Source: Marinilabiliales bacterium (GTDB lineage: Bacteria; Bacteroidota; Bacteroidia; Bacteroidales; SZUA-534). From it: a DNA stretch of 64,000 bases. Of the stretch, positions 52,669 to 61,944 are shown piece after piece. A program made the translations under genes and the position numbers. The stretch is taken from positions 338,520 through 402,519 of the forward strand of contig DOTG01000038.1 of the NCBI GenBank assembly GCA_003512955.1, in the 5' to 3' direction. How positions within the stretch are numbered: the first letter of the stretch is position 1; every line of letters starts with the position of its first letter. The notes beneath the pieces were generated by a model. That model searched no databases and was not told where the DNA came from. It saw nothing but the letters and a program-made list of their open reading frames with translations.

Positions 52669-53376
52669 ATGCAAATCAAGCACCAAAAAACATACCGCAA
52701 TCTATTTTTCGATTTGGATCGTACACTATGGGATTTTAAAACAAATTCCGAAGTTACCCTGAATGAATTAATTGCCAGGCATATCCCCGAGCTTTCGCAA
52801 AGGTTTCAAGAATTTTTGGACCTTTTTTACCGTATCAACGATAACCTCTGGAACCAATACGAGAATGGCATTCTTAAAAAAGAAGTGTTGCGCACCAAAC
52901 GGTTCGAAGATACTTTTGCACAAATGGGCATCCATGCCAATGGGCTGAGCCAAAAAATGAGCGATGATTATATTACCGAAAGCCCGTTAAAGACCGCCCT
53001 TTTCCCTCATACTCATGAAACCCTTAGCTATTTGAATGAAAAAGGATACCGGTTGTTTTTAATCACCAATGGGTTCACCGAGGTGCAGGTGGTAAAAATA
53101 AAGCACAGCAGCCTTGAACCCTATTTTGAAAAGATGATAACCTCTGAAGAAGCCGGGTACCAGAAACCTCACCGCAAAATATTTGAATACGCCCTAAAAA
53201 ACACCCATTCCCGAAAAAAGGAAAGCATCATGATTGGCGACGACTTGGAGAATGATATTTTTGGTGCCCGCAGGTTTGGAATAGACACCGTTTTTTTCAA
53301 TCCCGAAAAGATAAAATACCAACAACAAACAACCTTTGAGATACAATCGCTGGCGGATTTACGAACGATTTTTTAG
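52669..53376 (+). CDS. HAD-family hydrolase, YjjG-type nucleotidase
   Basis: This is a cytoplasmic HAD phosphatase of 235 residues. I begin at the ATG at 52669; an earlier open frame from 52261 overlaps the divergent gene and is spurious. The four HAD motifs are: NLFFDLDRTLWDF (nucleophile Asp), LFLITNGFTEVQVVKI (Thr/Asn), QKPHRKIFEYAL (Lys), and MIGDDLENDIFGARRFGIDT (acidic pair). The cap region between motif I and II is helical (C1 type), as in YjjG-type nucleotidases that clear non-canonical pyrimidine monophosphates. Its stop lies four bases from the end of trkH on the opposite strand. The substrate class is inferred. Confidence 0.9.
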   Translation: MQIKHQKTYRNLFFDLDRTLWDFKTNSEVTLNELIARHIPELSQRFQEFLDLFYRINDNLWNQYENGILKKEVLRTKRFEDTFAQMGIHANGLSQKMSDDYITESPLKTALFPHTHETLSYLNEKGYRLFLITNGFTEVQVVKIKHSSLEPYFEKMITSEEAGYQKPHRKIFEYALKNTHSRKKESIMIGDDLENDIFGARRFGIDTVFFNPEKIKYQQQTTFEIQSLADLRTIF

Positions 53377-53380
53377 TTAG

Positions 53381-54844
53381 TTATTTTTTCCAATAAACCG
53401 GGGTAAAAATTATCAAAAAAGTAAATAGCTCAAGCCGTCCGAGCAACATTAAGAGTGATAAAACCCACTTACCGAGTGGTGCTACATGAAAAAAATTCTC
53501 AACAGGACCCGTGCTGCCCAATCCGGGTCCAATGCCGGCTAATGACGTGGCCACAGCACCCATGGCCGAATCCATATCAAGCCCGGTAGCAATAAGGATG
53601 ATGCTGCCCAATGCAAAAATAAACAGGTACAAAACAAAGAAGGCGAAAATACTGTTAACCATTGATTGTGGAATGCTTTTTCCCTCTAACCTGACCGGGA
53701 TAATTGCTTTTGGATGCACCAACCGTTTGAACTCGAAATAGATGTTTTTAAAGATAAAAAGAATCCTCAACACTTTGACCCCTCCACCGGTTGACCCTGT
53801 AGAACCTCCAATAAACATTAGCGTAAAAATTAAAGCCACCGCCACCGGGGGCCATATCATATAATCGGCCAATACAAAGCCCGTGGTCGAAACAATAGAA
53901 ACCACCTGAAACAAACTATTACGAAATGCCTTTTCGGGAGTGTAGTTACCCGTTGAATACAAATAACCGGCAATGACGAAAGAAAAGGTCAGGATAATGG
54001 CAATAAACAACCGAAACTCTTCATTTTTAAAAACTCTTTTAAAATCGAATTTGAGGGCAAAATACCATAACGCAAAATTTGAGGCGCCCATAAACATAAA
54101 AAGGATGATTACATAATGGATGTAAGGGTTGGTGTAATATTCAATACTGGCTTGCTTTGTGGAAAACCCCCCGGTACCAAGCGATGTGAACGAATGGCAC
54201 AAAGAATCAAACAGGGGCATTCCACCTAGCCAAAGAAGAATGGTTTCAGTTAAAGTCAACCCCACGTAAATAATCCAAAGCCTTTGAGCGGTCTCTTTAA
54301 CACGGGGCTGTAATTTATCGGCTGTTAAGCCTGGGGTTTCGGCGGCGTAAAGCTGCACCCCGCCCACTCCTAAAAAGGGAAGGACAGCCAGGGCAAGCAC
54401 AATGAACCCCATTCCGCCCATCCATTGGGTAAGGCTCCTCCAAAACAAAACTCCGTGCGGTAACGCCTCAATATCATTTAAGATTGATGCTCCGGTACCG
54501 GTAAATCCTGACATGGTCTCAAAAAAGGCATTGGTGAAACCCGGGATTGAGTTGCTCCACATGAATGGCAGAGTCCCAATCAAAGAAAAAACCACCCAAA
54601 CCAAGCTTACAATAATATACCCTTCGCGTTTGCCGAACTCATCATTGTTTTTTCGGTAAAAAAAAACGGCTAAACCCCCAAGAATAGAAGTTGCCAAAAA
54701 AGAATAGACAAATGCCTTGAAATCATGTTCCTGGTATATGACCGTAACCATTAAAGAAAGTAGGAGAAAAACAGATTCTACCAACATTAAAAAGCCAAAA
54801 AGCCGGATGATGATTTTAAGATTGATGCGGTTAATGTTTTTCAC
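53381..54844 (-). CDS. trkH: Trk potassium uptake membrane subunit
   Basis: This is the potassium-translocating membrane subunit of a Trk/Ktr system, 487 residues with about ten hydrophobic segments. The four pore-loop repeats include FFETMSGFTGTGASILNDIE, SFTSLGTGGFSTKQASIEYY, VVSIVSTTGFVLADYMIWPP, and TSLAGIGPGLGSTGPVENFF, each with a TGxGG-like filter pattern. The start of the coding region agrees with a first membrane helix (LFGFLMLVESVFLLLSLMVT). The gene follows trkA, with 27 bases between, on the same strand, and is the last gene of that unit. It probably imports potassium with proton or sodium co-transport under control of the nucleotide-binding partner. Ends almost exactly at the HAD gene's end. 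Confidence 0.94.
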   Translation of the reverse strand: MKNINRINLKIIIRLFGFLMLVESVFLLLSLMVTVIYQEHDFKAFVYSFLATSILGGLAVFFYRKNNDEFGKREGYIIVSLVWVVFSLIGTLPFMWSNSIPGFTNAFFETMSGFTGTGASILNDIEALPHGVLFWRSLTQWMGGMGFIVLALAVLPFLGVGGVQLYAAETPGLTADKLQPRVKETAQRLWIIYVGLTLTETILLWLGGMPLFDSLCHSFTSLGTGGFSTKQASIEYYTNPYIHYVIILFMFMGASNFALWYFALKFDFKRVFKNEEFRLFIAIILTFSFVIAGYLYSTGNYTPEKAFRNSLFQVVSIVSTTGFVLADYMIWPPVAVALIFTLMFIGGSTGSTGGGVKVLRILFIFKNIYFEFKRLVHPKAIIPVRLEGKSIPQSMVNSIFAFFVLYLFIFALGSIILIATGLDMDSAMGAVATSLAGIGPGLGSTGPVENFFHVAPLGKWVLSLLMLLGRLELFTFLIIFTPVYWKK

Positions 54845-54871
54845 AATTACTTAATTTGCAATAGGTTTCTG

Positions 54872-56212
54872 TTAATTAAAAAACTTATCAATCTTTTGTA
54901 ACGCCGAAGGTAAGGCAAATACCACCACCCGGTCGTTGACATTTATTTGGGTGTCGCCTGTGGCAATAAAACTGGAACGCTCGCGGATAACCCCACCTAT
55001 TACGGCATCTTTAGGAAAGCCCATGTCACGAAGTGGATACTTGATAATTTTGCTGTCAGGTTTTACCAAGAATTCGAGCACCTCAGCATCTGAACCCGTC
55101 AAACAAAGAAACGATGGTACTTCGGCAGTCATGGTAAACCTTAAAATATAACTGGCAGCAATTAGCTTTTTATTTATGATGGCATCAATACCCATTGATT
55201 CGGCTAAATGCAGGTATTCAGTATTTTCCACTGACGCAATGGTCTTTTTAACCCCTAAATTTTTAGCCTGGATACAGGAGAGTATGTTCAACTCATCGTT
55301 GCCGGTGACTGAAATAAAGACATCCATTAAACCCAAACCTTCCTCTTTGAGGGAATCTATATCACGACCATCGGCATTAATAACCAAGGTACCTGTCAGG
55401 TAATCGGCCAAGTGCTCCGATTTGGCTTTATCCATTTCTATCAGCTTTATATTGCTGCTTTTTTCCAGCGCATGGGCCGTGCGTACTCCCATCTGGCTGC
55501 CACCCAAAATCATGATGTTGTTACATGTCAGGCGCCGGGTCCCGGCAAATTCCATCATGGGTGTTACTCCGGTTTGGTTGGTAATAACATACACCAAATC
55601 GTTGTGCCTGAAAATTTCATCGGGCCGGGGAATCATGGTTTCACCATCACGCGAAATAGCCAATGCCCGAAACACTAAATCTTTATTATTTACAGCTACT
55701 TCAGACAATTTTTTGCCAATAATGGGGGCATCAATTTCCAGCTTAATCACATAAAGAGAGAGTTTACCCCCGGAAAAATTGAAAACCTCGGTTGTTCCGG
55801 TGTCGTTCAGCAAGTTGACAATCTCGCGGGCTGCCAGTTTTTGCGGAAAGATGAGCGAATCGATACCAATGTTATAAAAATGGCTTTTGTTCAGGGGCAA
55901 CAGGTATTCCTGATTGTCGATACGGGCAATGGTCTTTTTGGCTCCCAACTGCTTGGCGAGCATACATGCAGTTATATTTATTTCGTTAGTATGTGTCAAC
56001 GACACAAACAAATCAGCTTTTTTAATGCCAGCTTCCTTCAAATCGGCAAACGATGTGGCTGAACCGTGAATGGTCATCACATCGTAATGGGCGCTCACAT
56101 CCTGAAGCATCTCCTCCTTTTTGTCAATAACCACAATTTCGTGATTCCCGTTAGAAAGCATCTTTGTCATGTGCATCCCAATGGCTCCCATCCCGGCAAT
56201 TATTATCCTCAT
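54872..56212 (-). CDS. trkA: Trk system potassium uptake regulatory protein
   Basis: This is the cytoplasmic nucleotide-binding subunit that gates TrkH, 446 residues. It contains two tandem RCK_N domains, each with a Rossmann motif: IIAGMGAIGMHMTKMLSNGN at the start and IMILGGSQMGVRTAHALEKS near residue 232. Each is followed by an RCK_C domain (LSLYVIKLEIDAPIIGKKLS and DAEVLEFLVKPDSKIIKYPL). Acidic residues after strand 2 (VVIDKKEEML, LIEMDKAKSE) indicate NAD(H) or nucleotide binding. The layout equals TrkA of Proteobacteria. It is the first gene of the trkA-trkH unit; the 187 bases before it up to comEC hold nothing I recognise. Confidence 0.95.
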   Translation of the reverse strand: MRIIIAGMGAIGMHMTKMLSNGNHEIVVIDKKEEMLQDVSAHYDVMTIHGSATSFADLKEAGIKKADLFVSLTHTNEINITACMLAKQLGAKKTIARIDNQEYLLPLNKSHFYNIGIDSLIFPQKLAAREIVNLLNDTGTTEVFNFSGGKLSLYVIKLEIDAPIIGKKLSEVAVNNKDLVFRALAISRDGETMIPRPDEIFRHNDLVYVITNQTGVTPMMEFAGTRRLTCNNIMILGGSQMGVRTAHALEKSSNIKLIEMDKAKSEHLADYLTGTLVINADGRDIDSLKEEGLGLMDVFISVTGNDELNILSCIQAKNLGVKKTIASVENTEYLHLAESMGIDAIINKKLIAASYILRFTMTAEVPSFLCLTGSDAEVLEFLVKPDSKIIKYPLRDMGFPKDAVIGGVIRERSSFIATGDTQINVNDRVVVFALPSALQKIDKFFN

Positions 56213-56399
56213 TCTATTTTAAAAATTAGACCACAAAGTAAGGTAATAACCACTTAAAAATTAAAAAAATATCATCTTTTTTACCAAATAGATACACCTC
56301 AGGTTTATAGAGGATTAAACCCACAATTCCAATGAAAAAAAGACCACTTGTTTTGGTACTATCCATTTTTAGGACCCAGACTACAAAATTTATCCACTT

Positions 56400-58481
56400 T
56401 TAAGGTAAAAATTTGATAAAGGCTCCCTCTGTTTTCGTGAGATGAACGGGTTCCTCTGCTGAACCCTCCCAGTCCGTCAGCTTCCAGATAGGGACAGAAC
56501 CATCGGCCACCCACTGTTTGAACCATAAATTCTTAGGCACATCCTCTCTTTTAAAGGAGGGCTTCCCGGTGACAATAGCTAAATCGAAGGACAAGCTGTC
56601 TTTTTGCGGAATCAATAACCCGGTTTGGTTCTTTAAGATAACGCCCTTGTAATTCCCCAATTGCCAAAATCCCGATTCAAAGTAAAAAGGCCCTTGTTCC
56701 ACCTTAAGCTGGCTGCTATCTAAACGGAAATATTTATTTTCAGATGTTCCCCAATACAAATCCGCATCGGCAACAAGTTTTTTCATCTGCCCCTCACCTG
56801 CATCTTGAGAAGTAAACCACCATGAATATTTTCCATGGACAAACTGAATGGCCGTTTGCTTTGGGATTTGATACACGCAAACCATGGTTTTATCCTCCTG
56901 CTGAACAGTCAGGAACCTCTGCACTGACAATAGGACTAGCAAAAAAAACAACGAAGTGAACAGGTAGGAATAATGCTTTTGCAACAACCAAGCCGTAATG
57001 GTTCCCATGAATAAAAGCAATAAAATCATACTAAATCCATTCATGGGAATGTTCCCGATTTGCGAAAAAGGAAGCCCGGTAACCCATAAAACAAAACCAT
57101 TGATCACAATCAATAACTGCTTGACAAATAATCCTGTTACAGCAAATAACATGGGGATTTTTACCACCAATAGCAGCAATACTGCCAGATAAATTAATAC
57201 GGTAGCCCCAAAAACCACCACAATATTCGATAACCAAAAATAGGTAGGAAATACATGAAAATAATAGAGGCTGATAGGAGCGGTAACCAATTGCGCCGCC
57301 AGGGAAATCGCGGTCAACGACCATACATAATCAAGGATTTTATTTTTTACATAAAGCCATCCATAAATTTTTGGATAAAAAAACACAATCCCCACTACGG
57401 CTACGTACGATAATTGAAAACCAATATCGAAAACCCAAAGTGGGTTGATGAGCAAAAGCAAACAGGCCGAAGCTGCCATCGAATTGTAGATGTTGGCCCG
57501 CTTTCGGAATAAATTCCCAATCAACACAAAACTAAACATAGTAGTTGCCCGGCATACCGATGGCGACAAACCGGTTAAAAGCGCGTACCCCCACAGGCCA
57601 CCTATAAGCAGGATATATTTCAGGCGCGATTTTTTTGAAACACCGGGAATCACTTTAAAGAGCAAGCTCAACGCCGCAAAAACAATAGCCACGTGGGCCC
57701 CGCTCACGGCCAATACATGCACAACTCCGGCTGCCGTGTAGGCATCGCGGATGCGCGCTTCCATTTTATCTTTATACCCCAGGGTTAAAGCGGAAACTAC
57801 AGCCAGTTCATCCCCTTGAATTCCAACAGATTCAAATACAGAAATCAGTCTTTTTCTCAGATTTAAGGCAAGTGCCGCCAACCCTTTGCTTTGGGAACCG
57901 GCCAAATACCAATCACCTGATTTCAGAAAAACAGTGGTTTCCACTTGCTTCAGACGGAGGTATTTTTGATAATCAAAACCAAATGGATTGGTAGCCTGAG
58001 CCGGTTCTGTCACCTTGGTTCCAAACATAAACGGCTGACCTGCCAGAACTTTTCCTATTAATGAATCCTTTTCAAAATAGGCAATCAGTTTCACATTCTG
58101 GTTTTTCCAGCCGGAACCAATTTGCTGGGCCTCCACCTGAATTTCTGCTTTATACACTTTTTCCTTTTCTACAGGAATCTCAAGAAACCGACCTGCAAAC
58201 CAGACCTGATTGCCGGAAATTAAAGAAGGTTGGCTGTCTTTTAAAACATTACCTGTAATAAAAAGCCCGACTGCAAGCACCCAAAGATTGAAAGCAATCC
58301 CTTTCAGATATTGCCACCGGTATCCAAACCGGATGGGAAATATAACCAGAAAAGTAACCGAAACAAAAAGCAACAAAACCAACAACCCCTGCTGGGGAAC
58401 GGGAACCTGGTATCGAAGGGCAATCCCTGCAATTAAAGGAATAACAATTCGGACAAAGGGGCATTGCTTAAAAAAATTCAC
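56400..58481 (-). CDS. comEC: ComEC/Rec2-family DNA uptake channel
   Basis: This is an inner-membrane protein of 693 residues in the ComEC family, the DNA translocation channel in natural transformation. The N-terminal DUF4131-like part (VRIVIPLIAGIALRYQVPVP, FAGRFLEIPVEKEKVYKAEI) is followed by the competence domain at about residues 225-500. This domain shows VHVLAVSGAHVAIVFAALSL (the HxxAxSGxH signature), LTGLSPSVCRATTMFSFVLI and VFDIGFQLSYVAVVGIVFFY. After residue 560 the sequence is a short soluble tail without the zinc motifs of the metallo-beta-lactamase domain. Bacteroidota homologues often lack that domain, so this is not a truncation by itself. It follows the BamD-like gene, with 74 bases between. 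Transformation ability is plausible but unproven. Confidence 0.92.
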   Translation of the reverse strand: MNFFKQCPFVRIVIPLIAGIALRYQVPVPQQGLLVLLLFVSVTFLVIFPIRFGYRWQYLKGIAFNLWVLAVGLFITGNVLKDSQPSLISGNQVWFAGRFLEIPVEKEKVYKAEIQVEAQQIGSGWKNQNVKLIAYFEKDSLIGKVLAGQPFMFGTKVTEPAQATNPFGFDYQKYLRLKQVETTVFLKSGDWYLAGSQSKGLAALALNLRKRLISVFESVGIQGDELAVVSALTLGYKDKMEARIRDAYTAAGVVHVLAVSGAHVAIVFAALSLLFKVIPGVSKKSRLKYILLIGGLWGYALLTGLSPSVCRATTMFSFVLIGNLFRKRANIYNSMAASACLLLLINPLWVFDIGFQLSYVAVVGIVFFYPKIYGWLYVKNKILDYVWSLTAISLAAQLVTAPISLYYFHVFPTYFWLSNIVVVFGATVLIYLAVLLLLVVKIPMLFAVTGLFVKQLLIVINGFVLWVTGLPFSQIGNIPMNGFSMILLLLFMGTITAWLLQKHYSYLFTSLFFLLVLLSVQRFLTVQQEDKTMVCVYQIPKQTAIQFVHGKYSWWFTSQDAGEGQMKKLVADADLYWGTSENKYFRLDSSQLKVEQGPFYFESGFWQLGNYKGVILKNQTGLLIPQKDSLSFDLAIVTGKPSFKREDVPKNLWFKQWVADGSVPIWKLTDWEGSAEEPVHLTKTEGAFIKFLP

Positions 58482-58555
58482 GAGTAAAATGGTTTTTCAT
58501 TGGGGTATGAAATTACCAAATTACCCATTACGAGTCAATAGCAAGTCAAAATGAT

Positions 58556-59095
58556 TTACTTCGACTGATTTTTCCCCTCAAAAATCTTGATTAACTCCTC
58601 GGGCGATTTCCCCAAATATTCAATGGAGGCTTTAGCATCTTTGGCCAGGGCATGGTTCGGGTATTTTTTCAGAAATTCGTTATAATAAAATCCTGCCTTT
58701 TCAATATTCCCCAATTGGTTTTCAAAGACAAAAGCCTTTAAAAAGATGCTTTCGGGAACTTTGTGAAAATTGGGATAGTTTGAAATAATTTTATCAAAGT
58801 AAAAAATAGATTGGCTCCCCAATTGCAGATTCATTGAAATCTCGGCAGCCTTGAACAGGTACACCGCCGATAGGGTATCGTCAGGATATTGTTTGGAATA
58901 GTTCACGTAGGTATCAATCATCTTCAACCCTTTGTCCCTATCCAGAGTCTGGTCGGCATACAATGCTACCTCTTGTTTTTTAATGGCTTTCTTTTGTTCC
59001 TTTTGCGGGTCTTTGGCACATCCAAACCCAAGAATGAAAATAATGGCCGCAGCCACTAAAAGAAGTGAGGTTTTTAAAAACGATACTAATTTCAT
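58556..59095 (-). CDS. TPR-type lipoprotein, BamD-like
   Basis: This is an outer-membrane-targeted lipoprotein of 179 residues. I start at the ATG at 59095 (MKLVSFLKTSLLLVAAAIIF), five codons inside the longest frame, since this gives a normal signal with the lipobox ILGFGC. TPR-like pairs follow (DTYVNYSKQYPDDTLSAVYL, FYFDKIISNYPNFHKVPESI, FYYNEFLKKYPNHALAKDAK). The pattern of pairs with 'YP' turns resembles the BamD/YfiO family that assists outer-membrane protein assembly, but the protein is shorter than BamD (about 245), so it may be a general tetratricopeptide lipoprotein. It lies between the deformylase and comEC genes in one direction, with 97 bases upstream. Confidence 0.8.
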   Translation of the reverse strand: MKLVSFLKTSLLLVAAAIIFILGFGCAKDPQKEQKKAIKKQEVALYADQTLDRDKGLKMIDTYVNYSKQYPDDTLSAVYLFKAAEISMNLQLGSQSIFYFDKIISNYPNFHKVPESIFLKAFVFENQLGNIEKAGFYYNEFLKKYPNHALAKDAKASIEYLGKSPEELIKIFEGKNQSK

Positions 59096-59192
59096 ATACA
59101 AACGTAACAATTCATTTTACCTGTAAAAATGCATATTCCTTTTAAGCTATCAAAGAATTTTAACAATTTCGTTGCCCTTTGATGAACCAAAA

Positions 59193-59747
59193 CTATTTAT
59201 TTGGGATGATGCGGTATTCCGGTTGTGTTTTTCCTTTGGAAATGGCAGTTAGTTTACTAGTCAACAACCTGCGCCGGATGGGTGAAATTTTATCAACAAA
59301 CAGCTTGCCTTCCAGATGGTCGTATTCATGCTGCACGATGCGGGCCCGGACGCCCTCCCATTCGTCAATATGTTCCTTAAAATCCTCGTCATGGTAACGG
59401 ATTTTGATTTTTCCAGGACGGATCACGTCTTCACGGATTCCGGGCAAACTCAAACACCCTTCGTTAAACGTTTCCTCTTCGCCTGCAAACTCAATAATCT
59501 CGGGATTGATCAACACCTTGCGGAATCCTTTCAATTCCGGTTCATCTTCTTCAAAAGGAGATGCATCGAACACAATGAGACGGATGCTTTTGTTGATTTG
59601 TGGAGCAGCCAAACCCACTCCATCTGCCTTGTACATGGTTTCGTACATATTCTCGATCAGTTCTTTCAAACCATCATAATCAGGGCCAATTTCCCGAGCT
59701 TTTTTCCTCAGGATGGGATTGCCATAAACGGTAATTGGTAACAGCAT
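59193..59747 (-). CDS. def: peptide deformylase
   Basis: This iron- or zinc-dependent enzyme removes the formyl group from the N-terminal methionine of new proteins. The 184-residue product has all three motifs: GVGLAAPQINKS (motif 1), EGCLSLPGIRED (motif 2, metal Cys), and VQHEYDHLEG (motif 3, HExxH with metal-binding His pair). Length matches the family. It lies 29 bases after ruvX and belongs to a minus-strand unit glmM-ruvX-def. This order of housekeeping genes is common in Bacteroidota. Function is assigned with high confidence. Confidence 0.96.
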   Translation of the reverse strand: MLLPITVYGNPILRKKAREIGPDYDGLKELIENMYETMYKADGVGLAAPQINKSIRLIVFDASPFEEDEPELKGFRKVLINPEIIEFAGEEETFNEGCLSLPGIREDVIRPGKIKIRYHDEDFKEHIDEWEGVRARIVQHEYDHLEGKLFVDKISPIRRRLLTSKLTAISKGKTQPEYRIIPNK

Positions 59748-59776
59748 TGTTTCTATTCTGATTTTTATTTTTTTAA

Positions 59777-60205
59777 TTAAATGACAAAGCCACGCGATTT
59801 TTGTTCCATAAACGACTGGAGAATAATGGTGGCACTGATGGTATCTACCAGTTCCTTATTCTGCCGTTGCTTTTTTTTCAATCCCCCGTCGATCATAGTT
59901 TGGAAGGCTATTTTTGAGGTAAACCGTTCATCAACCATGTGCACGGGTTTGTCGGGGAATTTTTTTTTCAGCGAGGCTACAAAAGGTTTGATGTAGGTCA
60001 TCGATTCGGAGTCGGTATTATCCATTTGTTTGGCGTACCCCACCACCACACAGTCCACGGCTTCTTTCACAAAATAGGCGGCCAAAAACGCCAGCACCTC
60101 ATGCGAAGGAAGGGTGGTCAACCCATTGGCAATAATCTGCAACGGATCGGTTACGGCAATGCCCGTGCGCTTTCTTCCATAGTCGATGGCCAGAATTCGT
60201 CCCAT
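59777..60205 (-). CDS. ruvX: RuvX/YqgF-family Holliday junction resolvase-like nuclease
   Basis: This is a small RNase-H-fold protein of 142 residues in the YqgF/RuvX family, involved in 16S rRNA 5' maturation and annotated as a Holliday junction resolvase. The motifs are LAIDYGRKRTGIAVTDPLQ (first Asp, nucleotide binding), VDCVVVGYAKQMDNTDSES (second acidic region) and HMVDERFTSKIAFQTM (with the acidic DER). All acidic residues are present. The ATG at 60205 lies two bases after the stop of glmM, so the genes are translationally coupled. The role is inferred from the family. Confidence 0.94.
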   Translation of the reverse strand: MGRILAIDYGRKRTGIAVTDPLQIIANGLTTLPSHEVLAFLAAYFVKEAVDCVVVGYAKQMDNTDSESMTYIKPFVASLKKKFPDKPVHMVDERFTSKIAFQTMIDGGLKKKQRQNKELVDTISATIILQSFMEQKSRGFVI

Positions 60206-60207
60206 AA

Positions 60208-61602
60208 TTAGATTTTTGCAACCTCCTTAATTTCGCCGATGATTTTTTCGGCCAGTTGAGCCGCCTTTTCTTCCGTTTTGCTTTCGGCATAAATACGGAT
60301 GATGGGCTCGGTATTCGATTTCCGAAGGTGCACCCATTCGGTGGCAAAGTCAATTTTCACCCCATCTATATCGTTCACCTTTTCGTGGGTGTATTTTTGT
60401 TTCATTTGAACCAAAACGGCATCCACATCTATGTCAGGGGTCAGTTCGATTTTATTTTTCGAGATAAAATATTCCGGATAAGTAGCCCGCAACTGCTTGC
60501 ATGTTTTTCCGGACATTGCCAGTTGAGTAAGGAACAGGGCAATACCAACCAAAGCATCGCGTCCATAATGCAATTCGGGATAAATAATGCCACCATTGCC
60601 TTCGCCGCCAATTACCGCATGCACGTTTTTCATTTGTGTCACCACGTTCACCTCACCAACAGCTGCAGCCGAATAGGTTCCCCCATGTTTTTCGGTTACA
60701 TCGCGCAGGGCACGGGTCGATGACAGGTTCGAAACCGTGTTGCCCGGGGTTTTCGACAACAGGTAATCGGCAATAGCAACCAGGGTGTATTCTTCACCAA
60801 ACATGGTTCCATCTTCGTTCACAATAGCCAGGCGGTCTACATCAGGATCGACCACAAAACCCACGTGGGCTTTATGCTGAACCATGGCTCGCGAAATTTG
60901 AGTCAGGTTTTCAGGCAGAGGTTCCGGAGTGTGGGCAAAATTTCCGGTAGCTTCGGCATTTAAAGCCACCACCTGTTCCACTCCCAACGCTTTAAACAGC
61001 TTGGGCAAGATAATTCCCCCCACGGAGTTGATGCCATCGAAAACCACTTTAAGATTTGCTTTCCGTATGGCATCCACATCCACCCATTTTAATTTAAGGA
61101 TATGCTGAATGTGTGCATCGTCGTAATCGGTTATTTCGGTCACTTTTCCCAATTGATCCACCTGGGCAAAGGTGAATTGTCCGTTTTCGGCCAGAGCCAA
61201 TACTTTTTCACCTTCTACTCCATTTAAAAATTCGCCATTGCTGTCCAACAATTTCAGGGCATTCCATTGTTTGGGATTGTGGCTGGCAGTAAGAATCAAG
61301 CCACCATCGGCCTTGTAATCGGTAACAGCCATTTCGGTGGTTGGCGTAGTGGCCAATCCCAGGTGGACGACATCAATACCGGAGCCCACCAGCGTGGCAA
61401 TTACCAGTTGCGATACCATGGGGCCTGAAATACGGGCATCGCGCCCCACCACAATTTTAATTTTTTCCTTTCCCTGAGCATTTTCCTTTGCCCATGCACC
61501 ATAAGCGGCGGTATATTTTACCACATCCAACGGGCTTAATCCCTCTCCGGGTCTGCCACCAATGGTACCACGGATGCCCGAAATCGATTTTATCAGTGTC
61601 AT
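60208..61602 (-). CDS. glmM: phosphoglucosamine mutase
   Basis: This enzyme converts glucosamine-6-phosphate to glucosamine-1-phosphate for UDP-GlcNAc and peptidoglycan or lipid A synthesis. The 464-residue product starts at the ATG at 61602 (MTLIKSISGIRGTIGGRPGE); a TTG two codons upstream is unnecessary. The phosphoserine loop is LILTASHNPKQWNALK (Ser near residue 100). The magnesium loop is VDPDVDRLAIVNEDG, the sugar loop GEGNGGIIYPELHYGRD, and the phosphate-binding C-terminus RKSNTEPIIRIYAES. GlmM and phosphomannomutase are close relatives, but the GEGNGG loop (not GEMSGH) supports the glucosamine type or the archaeal-like bifunctional type. First gene of the glmM-ruvX-def unit; an Rhs remnant ends 34 bases upstream. 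Confidence 0.88.
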   Translation of the reverse strand: MTLIKSISGIRGTIGGRPGEGLSPLDVVKYTAAYGAWAKENAQGKEKIKIVVGRDARISGPMVSQLVIATLVGSGIDVVHLGLATTPTTEMAVTDYKADGGLILTASHNPKQWNALKLLDSNGEFLNGVEGEKVLALAENGQFTFAQVDQLGKVTEITDYDDAHIQHILKLKWVDVDAIRKANLKVVFDGINSVGGIILPKLFKALGVEQVVALNAEATGNFAHTPEPLPENLTQISRAMVQHKAHVGFVVDPDVDRLAIVNEDGTMFGEEYTLVAIADYLLSKTPGNTVSNLSSTRALRDVTEKHGGTYSAAAVGEVNVVTQMKNVHAVIGGEGNGGIIYPELHYGRDALVGIALFLTQLAMSGKTCKQLRATYPEYFISKNKIELTPDIDVDAVLVQMKQKYTHEKVNDIDGVKIDFATEWVHLRKSNTEPIIRIYAESKTEEKAAQLAEKIIGEIKEVAKI

Positions 61603-61635
61603 AACCAATTGCTTTTTTATGAGTGGGCAAAGATA

Positions 61636-61944
61636 TTAATTTCTGTTTGTTATTTGAACAGGAAACGGAAGAGGGGGCAATTTGGTTTTGTCTTTTGTAC
61701 AATTAGGAAGGGCTTTGAGCCGCCCCTTGGGCATCAACAGGTATCCTACTGAAAAAGCATCGGTAGGCACTGTTTTCTTTAAAACCACATCGCCCATATA
61801 ATACTCATAAAGGTTATTGGTCCCGCCTATCATTTTAGCCAGTTTGGTGCCTGTGGCATCGTACAGGTATTCTATCTTATCGGTGGTGTTCAATGATGTG
61901 GTGATTTTATTGGGCAAATTTAAGTAGTTATAAGTTACGGTGAG
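61636..61944 (-). pseudogene. Rhs-repeat remnant
   Basis: This is a fragment of an Rhs/YD-repeat protein. The translated minus strand reads LTVTYNYLNLPNKITTSLN, NTTDKIEYLYDATGTKLAK and YEYYMGDVVLKKTVPTDAF, which closely follow the Rhs tip at 62638-63893 (VSYNYLNLPAKITTTVNTTD, VEYLYDAMGTKLAKK). It breaks off after LLMPKGRLKAL, where the homologous sequence continues DFGSGSPIYEYHLKDHLGNT, and instead ends in 25 unrelated codons. The apparent start TTG at 61917 lies inside the repeat, so there is no true start. The fragment was probably left by recombination between Rhs tips or by a nearby insertion. It could be a donor cassette for Rhs tip exchange. Confidence 0.7.

Noticed and set aside
56400..58481. 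ComEC as a truncated gene because the metallo-beta-lactamase domain is missing
   Set aside because: Bacteroidota ComEC proteins commonly lack this domain, and the frame has a normal end.
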